Source: Podocnemis expansa (lineage: Eukaryota > Chordata > Testudines > Podocnemididae). Taken from it: DNA of 64,000 nucleotides. The notes under the pieces are model-generated. The model did not search any database, had not been told where the DNA came from, and was given only the letters and a program-made list of their open reading frames with translations. Location: NCBI GenBank assembly GCA_007922195.1, contig ML682013.1:18607882-18671881 (forward strand). The letters run 5' to 3'. A program made the position numbers and the translations under genes. This document shows positions 58,341 through 64,000 of this stretch, in pieces. Positions within the stretch are counted from its first letter, which is position 1; each line of letters begins with the position of its first letter.

Positions 58341-60395
58341 TTTGACGTCCCTCCCTCTCCTCACTCAAATTCCTCCTAAAAAATCTTACTTTTGGGGTCA
58401 CCCATAAGAAATGAGACAAAAAGTTAAATGAGTACTAAATACATTAATAAAATCACACCAACAGTAATTGAAAGGCGCTATCAAAATGGGCACTGAATAA
58501 TACACAGTGTGATCAGTATAACTCTTGCTAGTCTCCCCTCCCCTCCATCTATGGTCTGTGTATGCTCCTCCATTTGTTGTGTAAAGTCTGAATTTAAACT
58601 GTGAGTGTAAACTTTTGAGTAGGCTAGAGTTAACTTCAATGCCCTTCTCCTACTGCCTAAAAACAAATCCCACAGAAAAACACACAGAGAACCAAAATTC
58701 AGTCTTTGAGGTTTCTCAGCAAAGATTGTACCAGGTCAGCTTCCCCTCAATCAAGTCCAAAAGAGAATAAAAGGAATGAACTTAATTAGTAAGTATCCAC
58801 TTCAAAAAATCTCATAATGGTAAAGAAACAAAATAATAAACTTAATTTCTGCAACATAACATTTCTATGCTATGATCCACACATATTATCCTCACAATTA
58901 TATATAAATGTAAATAAAGAAAATAAATCAAACCTAAACAGGCCAGTCCCCATAGAAATACAATGAGAAATACTCAATGGTCCTCAAGCCTTAGGTTGAG
59001 CTCACCTGAGTCTCAGGTACAATCTATGATCAACATAATCTGTAAATCTGCTGAATTAAAAGTACTGCACCATCTTCCTTCCACCTGCTTTTAGAAACCT
59101 CCAGCTGGGTTCTGTGCAGGCTCTTCTTTCTCCCTCTCTGCTGAACTCACTCAGTTAGCTAGTCAGCTAACTAATTAACCTGCTACTCACTCAGTTTAAG
59201 TTTATAGATGAAAAACCTTTCTGCAAAATGTTTCAGAGTTAGGGAAAATAGCCTGCTTTCTGCTACTGTCACTCAGCTACTTCCAACCACACATAGCCTT
59301 TTGTCAAGCTGCTGCCCTGATTACATGTCATCTGTTGATAGGGAACATAACAACTATACCCAAAAACTACCACACCCAATTCCAGAAACTTTGGAGTGTG
59401 GACGGAGTGGTAATTGTGCATCTCCTAACAACAGTCACCAAACACTACTGATTTCCACCTCCCACCCTGCACACAAACAACACAGCTATTAAAGCAATAT
59501 CTCCCTATTAGGGACATGGATTACATAAGAATTTCAGGAAAGAACTCATATGTGAAATCTTTGTCAAGTTAATGCCAAACTTTCATTAGTGCACATGGGG
59601 CCATGATTCATGAATCGTGCATAAGAATCATGCTTCAATAGGTGCAGAAACAGCACCAGTTAAAATCACTCACAAACTGCAACTAAATAGCTGGAAGCAC
59701 AAAAATCACAAACATAGGCAATTTTTTTTTCTTATTGCAAGGCTTTGGTAATGTAAATAGGGCCCAATATTAATTGGATTTGAGGATTCTAAATTAGCTT
59801 CAGCCACAGCCTCAGAGATGACTCATATGCAACTTGAAATAATCATATTACAAATGAGGAGAGCCAAGAAACAAAGCCAAAGAGCAGCGAGGCACAAAAC
59901 AAAAACTTGATTTTTACTATAGTCATCACAGGTTCCATGATTTTCTTACTTTGAAAAGGTACAACAGGATTGTTAACATTCTGGGATCTCTGTGGGTGGA
60001 TGTGGCAGCTACAGTAAAATAAACTTTACTGAGCACTTTGGGTTTCATTGGACACTATGGGGAGTCAGAGCTCAACAAAAGCATAGCAGTAACACAGTGA
60101 AATGAACCAATGACCTAACCTTGACAGTTTATTTTCAAGATAAGCCATGAGTCCTCATTTCCCAGCTTTTCCTGACTTCTAACTTTACATGGATAAATAG
60201 ACAAGATTTTGAGATGTTGAAATGCTGGTTAAATCTCCAAAGGGATTCTCTATGGAAACTTCCCTCTCTAAAACTGATACCAGTAATAATAATAATAATA
60301 AAAAAAGGTTATTTAGGTACACAACTATGCCAAAGTGTGAATTTTACTCCCTTTCCCTGTCTTTTGCCTTTTTCACCTTGATCACTGTTTACTTT
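58341..60395. other. Quiet AT-rich stretch
   Basis: No gene or mobile element is recognised apart from the AAT microsatellite at 60282-60306. Confidence 0.5.
60282..60306 (+). repeat. AAT microsatellite with A tail
   Basis: GTAATAATAATAATAATAA is followed by six or seven A. Confidence 0.95.
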
Positions 60396-61068
60396 TGTAA
60401 CCCTTCTGCCAGGGCGAGCTGACAGAACAAGGGCCAGGTTCTATGTCTAGGAGTTTCCAAGTAATGTTACAGCACCAGCCAGCTCAAGCCCCCACTCCAT
60501 CTTCTGGGAAATCATGAACTATTCCCTGGGCCCTCCAAAGGGGTAAGGCTTCCCCATTCACAAGCATGAGTCTGAGTGTGGTATACAGAACTTTTAATAG
60601 TAAAACACAATGAAAAAACCCAATAGCAGAAATCAGCACAGATCTGGCGAATCAGTGCAGAACAAGGTTCCCAACATAATCCCAAACAGCATAACAGAAC
60701 ATACAAACTCAGTATCAAAAAGAGCACCAGTCTAGGGAATCAGTGCAGAACAGAATCCCAACAAAACCGGGGAAGGAAGGGAATGTCTTTCACACCAGCT
60801 GTCTGCCGACACCACCCAGTGGTCACTCATGCTCCATCCGCAGGCTCCACCCACCAGTCACTCATGCGGCCCAGCCATCCACTCTCACTGTCCGCTGGCC
60901 CCGCCCACTGGTCACTCACTCCACCACTGCCCGTCTTCAGTGATTTCAGCTCTTTAAGAGAGTTTTCCTCTCTCAGTGATTTCAGCTCAAGAGAGAGTTT
61001 GCCCCTCTCTGTGATTTCAGCTTTTAAAACTTATATAGCTGCAAACACCATCTTCCATTAAAATAACA
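60396..61068 (-). mobile_element. LTR-like element, minus orientation
   Basis: This is the reverse complement of a diverged copy of 40561-41390. Shared blocks include GGGGCTTGAGCTGGCTGG-like and GCTGTAACAT near one end, the GC-rich GTGACCAGTGGGCGGGGCC-like centre, and GCTGAAATCAC near the other end. ACTTTTAATAGTAAAACAC lies where 41187 has ATTACTATTAAAAGTTCTG. No target duplication was confirmed. Confidence 0.55.
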
Positions 61069-61169
61069 AAAGAAAGTCTTCACAGGAAACCTGGCCAGAT
61101 CTATCCTTTGACAGTAGGGCAATAGGGTGAGGGTAATTTTTCATTTAAGCCTTGGGCATAGCTCCAGAC

Positions 61170-62182
61170 CAGTGGTGGCCAAGCTTATGGAACTCAAGAG
61201 ACACACGAGTTGATTATTAAGCCTTTGAGAGCCACACTGAGGCATATACCCACATAATTTTACACACTCCAAAATTCCTAAATTTAAAATTCATTGCACA
61301 CTTTAATTTTATCATGAAAAGAGAACAAATATTGATCCTACTAATGTCAAATTCTAATAATTACTTAAGGATACCATAAAAATTAGGCCTATACAGTAAG
61401 AACTTAGCTGCTGCTTGATGTAGATGACCGCAGGCTAATGGCAAGTTTTTAAAAATCCCAACCATGCCTCCAGGGCTGTCTCTAGGGTAGGATGACTGGG
61501 GAGGCCACCCAAGGCCCCATACTTTGGGGGGGGGGCCCACGTGGCTGCACTGCTGCCCACCCCCCCATGCTGGGGACCGGGTGAGCGGCCAAAAGGGTGG
61601 CCCGGTGCAGCGCTGTTGGTCTGGCCACCCCCCTCCCTCCCATGCACGCTGCTCTGGACTCCATGCTGGAGTAACGGGGAGGGTGGCAGGAGGCGATTCG
61701 AAGCCAATATCACTGCCCTCCCACCGCCGCCCCACCCACACTCCCTCCCACACCCTCCCCGCTGCTCTGGCATGGAGCCCAGAGCAGTGCATGTGGAAGG
61801 CTGGCCGGACTGGCACCACTGCACCGGGCCACCCTTTTGGCCAGTCACCCTGTCCTGGCATGAGGGGGGGCAGCACAGGGGTCTGACCCTCCCCTCGGCT
61901 GGCCAGCTCCGCCCCTCAATGCAGAGGAGTGTGGGGGACCGCAGAAGGCAATTTGCTCGGGGCCCTGCACCCCTAGGGACGGCCCTGGGGACAGCCCTGC
62001 ATGCCACACTTCTCCCCTGCCATCCCCAACAATGCCACACTTCTCCTCACCATCCTGACCCCCTCCTGAACTCCTAGGCTGGGGCTGCTTTCCTAAATTG
62101 ATTTGCTGACATTCTTCCAGGAGCCACGATTTTTCATTTAAGAGCCACATGTGGCTCCCAAGCCACAGTTTGGCCAAGACTG
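61170..62182. mobile_element. hAT-type element, about 1.0 kb
   Basis: It starts CAGTGGTGGCCAAGCTTATG and ends CAGTTTGGCCAAGACTG. CTCCAGAC (61162-61169) and CTCTAGAC (62183-62190) form an 8-bp duplication with one mismatch. Its first 200 bp is a close relative of the element at 24770. A second hAT-type element is nested inside at 61471-61999. Confidence 0.88.
61471..61999. mobile_element. hAT-type element nested in hAT, 529 bp
   Basis: It starts CAGGGCTGTCTCTAGGG and ends CCTGGGGACAGCCCTG. CATGCCTC (61463-61470) and CATGCCAC (62000-62007) form an 8-bp duplication with one mismatch. The interior is GC-rich and folds back: GGCCAAAAGGGTGGCCCGGTGC near 61582 faces GCACCGGGCCACCCTTTTGGCC near 61820. 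The long frames here on both strands follow from this fold-back and are not genes. Confidence 0.9.
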
Positions 62183-62839
62183 CTCTAGACTGAGCTAATG
62201 CTAAACCTCCACCCCTGCCTTAACTTCACCAGGTTAGGAAGAGGCAGTGACCCCTCTTTTAATATTCTTTTTGCTAAGGGTATCTTTTATCCTTTAATCC
62301 ACCTAAACAGAGTTTGAACAAGCAAGAGAGTAGCATTTTACAAAAAACAGTATTTCATGTTTTTCTTCAGTAGAATTACAAATATTGACAGATCTGTGAT
62401 CAGATCAAGCCAACTATCATTACCCATATTGCCCTGCACCCATACTGTGACTATGCTAATATGCTCTTTGTGCACATGCAAATACAAAACCCATAGAGAT
62501 TAGTTGCCCCCCCCACACCCTCTTAGAAGCTGCTAGGCACAGCTTCTAAGCCTGCCTTACACTTTTTCAAGATCCCTACCACAAAAGAGAGGTATTGATG
62601 GGGGAATTACCTTATATGTGACTCGGCATCATATCCTGCAGCCCTCTCTCACATTTGTAGTCCTGGGACTACTCTGATGTTTCAGAGCTGCAGACACACA
62701 TTGGCAGCTCTCCCATGTGCTGTAAAAGGCACTACAGACAAACACCATAAGCACTTGAACTGAAATTCTCTCCTGTGCATGGGACAAGCAGAAGCCCTAG
62801 GCACTGCTTAACTTCCACTTACGCCTTTTTTTCCCCAAA

Positions 62840-62955
62840 AGAGCTCAGCACTCAATCCACTGAGCACTTCTGAAAATCTGACCAGTTATTTAAGGTGCCT
62901 AAATGGGAGCTCAGCTCTTTTGAAAATCTGACACTTAGGTCTTAAATGGGACTTA
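62840..62955. repeat. Ancient interspersed repeat, GTGCCTAA type
   Basis: AGCACTTCTGAAAATCTGAC, AAGGTGCCTAAATGGGAGC and CTTTTGAAAATCTGACAC match the type seen at 6500-6680 and 9485-9615. Confidence 0.6.
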
Positions 62956-62959
62956 AGCA

Positions 62960-64000
62960 GTCCATTGAACTTGTGCTGCTTCCCTGCACCGGAAGGTATT
63001 AAAAGTAATGGGCACAGCTAATTGCAATTGCCGTCATTTTTTTTCCCTTGAACATATTTTATTAACCTGGAAACAATAAGCTGATATATTTCAACAAAAA
63101 TGTGATGCTCTTCTTTAATCAGTAAACAGCTACACTTCAGCTTACAGTCAGCCAGTAACAGTCAAGTTTTCTTTGCAATAATTGATATCACGCACCAGGC
63201 TCATCAGTGCCCATCTGCCATCTTTTCTGTTGATTGTTTGATTTACTGAGTTATTCAGGAGTAGCTGGCAAAGACCCAACTTTTTGTTAATGGTTGAGTT
63301 TTGAGTTTGAAAGTTGTTTTTTCCCCTTTGTATTCAGGGTGCGACAGAGGATGCAGAAAGACCTCCTTGGTTATGAATGTTTTTCTGTTTCCTTCACCAG
63401 TTGGTCTCTTCTAGCGTGACAAGATCTGTAGGCCAGAAGCCTGGTTTGTTTCAAAAGAAGGAAAATTAATCTTAGTTCATTTGAACCAAGATTATCCTTG
63501 GCCTGTAGACAAGTGTACACAGATGGGGACAAGGAGTCTACCCCGTCCAACACACCTCCTTCACATCCCACTTGTACTCTGTGGAATGAAGGGACTCATT
63601 TTTCTATAGCTCCCTGAAAGTGCAAATGATCCCAAGTGACATAAAAGCATGGGTATAGTTTCTGCTGGGGCAGCATCTAAAATCCCTATGTTACCGGTTA
63701 GCTGCAGGAATCACTGTCTCTACAGACACACGGCTGCCTGTTTGGATCTTGTCTACAGACACAACCCCTTCCAGAGGCACTGTGGCTAAATACTCCAACT
63801 GAGTCCTTCCCTGGTTCTGATAGCATTTCAGTAATGACAATGGGACTTAACATTATGCGAAAGCTCAAATTCTACAAAAAGAAAAACTGGACCAAACTCT
63901 CAGAGGTGTACATCAAAGCAGCTCCATAACTAGTAAAAAGTTTCCATCAAAAACTATTCCGTACAATGACACTAGTAGCATACAAGTCCAGTATACTACT
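62960..64000. other. Quiet stretch to window end
   Basis: No gene or mobile element is recognised. The open frame at 63371-63571 (minus) has no recognisable domain. Confidence 0.5.

Noticed and set aside
61361..62077. Several overlapping 170-200 codon frames on both strands
   Set aside because: They lie in the GC-rich fold-back hAT at 61471-61999. Open frames on both strands at once are expected from GC richness.

Overview
The window is nuclear DNA of a vertebrate. The mixture of CR1 LINEs, Penelope-like retroelements, a DIRS-type retroelement, many short hAT-type elements and old SINE/LINE tails points to a non-avian sauropsid. A turtle is most likely and a crocodilian is the alternative. 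The species call rests on remembered resemblance to turtle repeat families, not on a search. There is no operon-like layout and no intact protein-coding gene. The DNA behaves as intergenic or intronic sequence, mostly AT-rich, broken by GC-rich islands that belong to repeats.

Layout. 1-3.1 kb holds the right end of a palindrome-rich hAT-like element and a minus-strand CR1 split by a 1.7 kb LTR-like insertion. 3.1-9.9 kb is mostly quiet, with a short hAT element, a fold-back MITE built from TTAGTTCAAACTAA-like units and old repeat tails. 9.9-13.4 kb holds a Penelope-derived fold-back element, a GC-rich minisatellite and a decayed LINE reverse transcriptase (minus strand, YADD motif visible) interrupted by a hAT element. 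13.4-20 kb holds LTR-like sequences, two hAT elements with perfect 8-bp target duplications, a MITE and a second Penelope fold-back. 20-22.9 kb is quiet except for the best candidate host coding exon (minus strand, 22369-22848). 22.9-29 kb is a patchwork of GC-rich hAT-type elements, a nested LTR-like piece and a tRNA-headed SINE.

29-34 kb holds a minus-strand Penelope-like element and then a plus-strand CR1 whose reverse-transcriptase gene is interrupted by a Penelope-like element (12-bp target duplication), a fold-back MITE and a hAT element. 34-42.1 kb holds another hAT, a tandem duplication, GC-rich and C-rich tracts, an LTR-like element (a second copy in opposite orientation lies at 60.4-61.1 kb) and another MITE. 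42.7-48.7 kb is a DIRS-type element: inverted terminal repeats of about 165 bp bracket a minus-strand gag-like remnant, and no recognisable polymerase or recombinase remains. 49-64 kb is AT-rich and quiet, with more Penelope fragments, a hAT with a perfect target duplication, and a hAT nested inside another hAT near 61-62 kb.

The most informative signals are the nested insertions with readable target duplications, which give a relative order of mobile-element activity; the Penelope ends, which carry a decayed hammerhead-ribozyme-like core; the internally deleted DIRS element; and the unassigned 154-codon reading frame at 22.4-22.8 kb.
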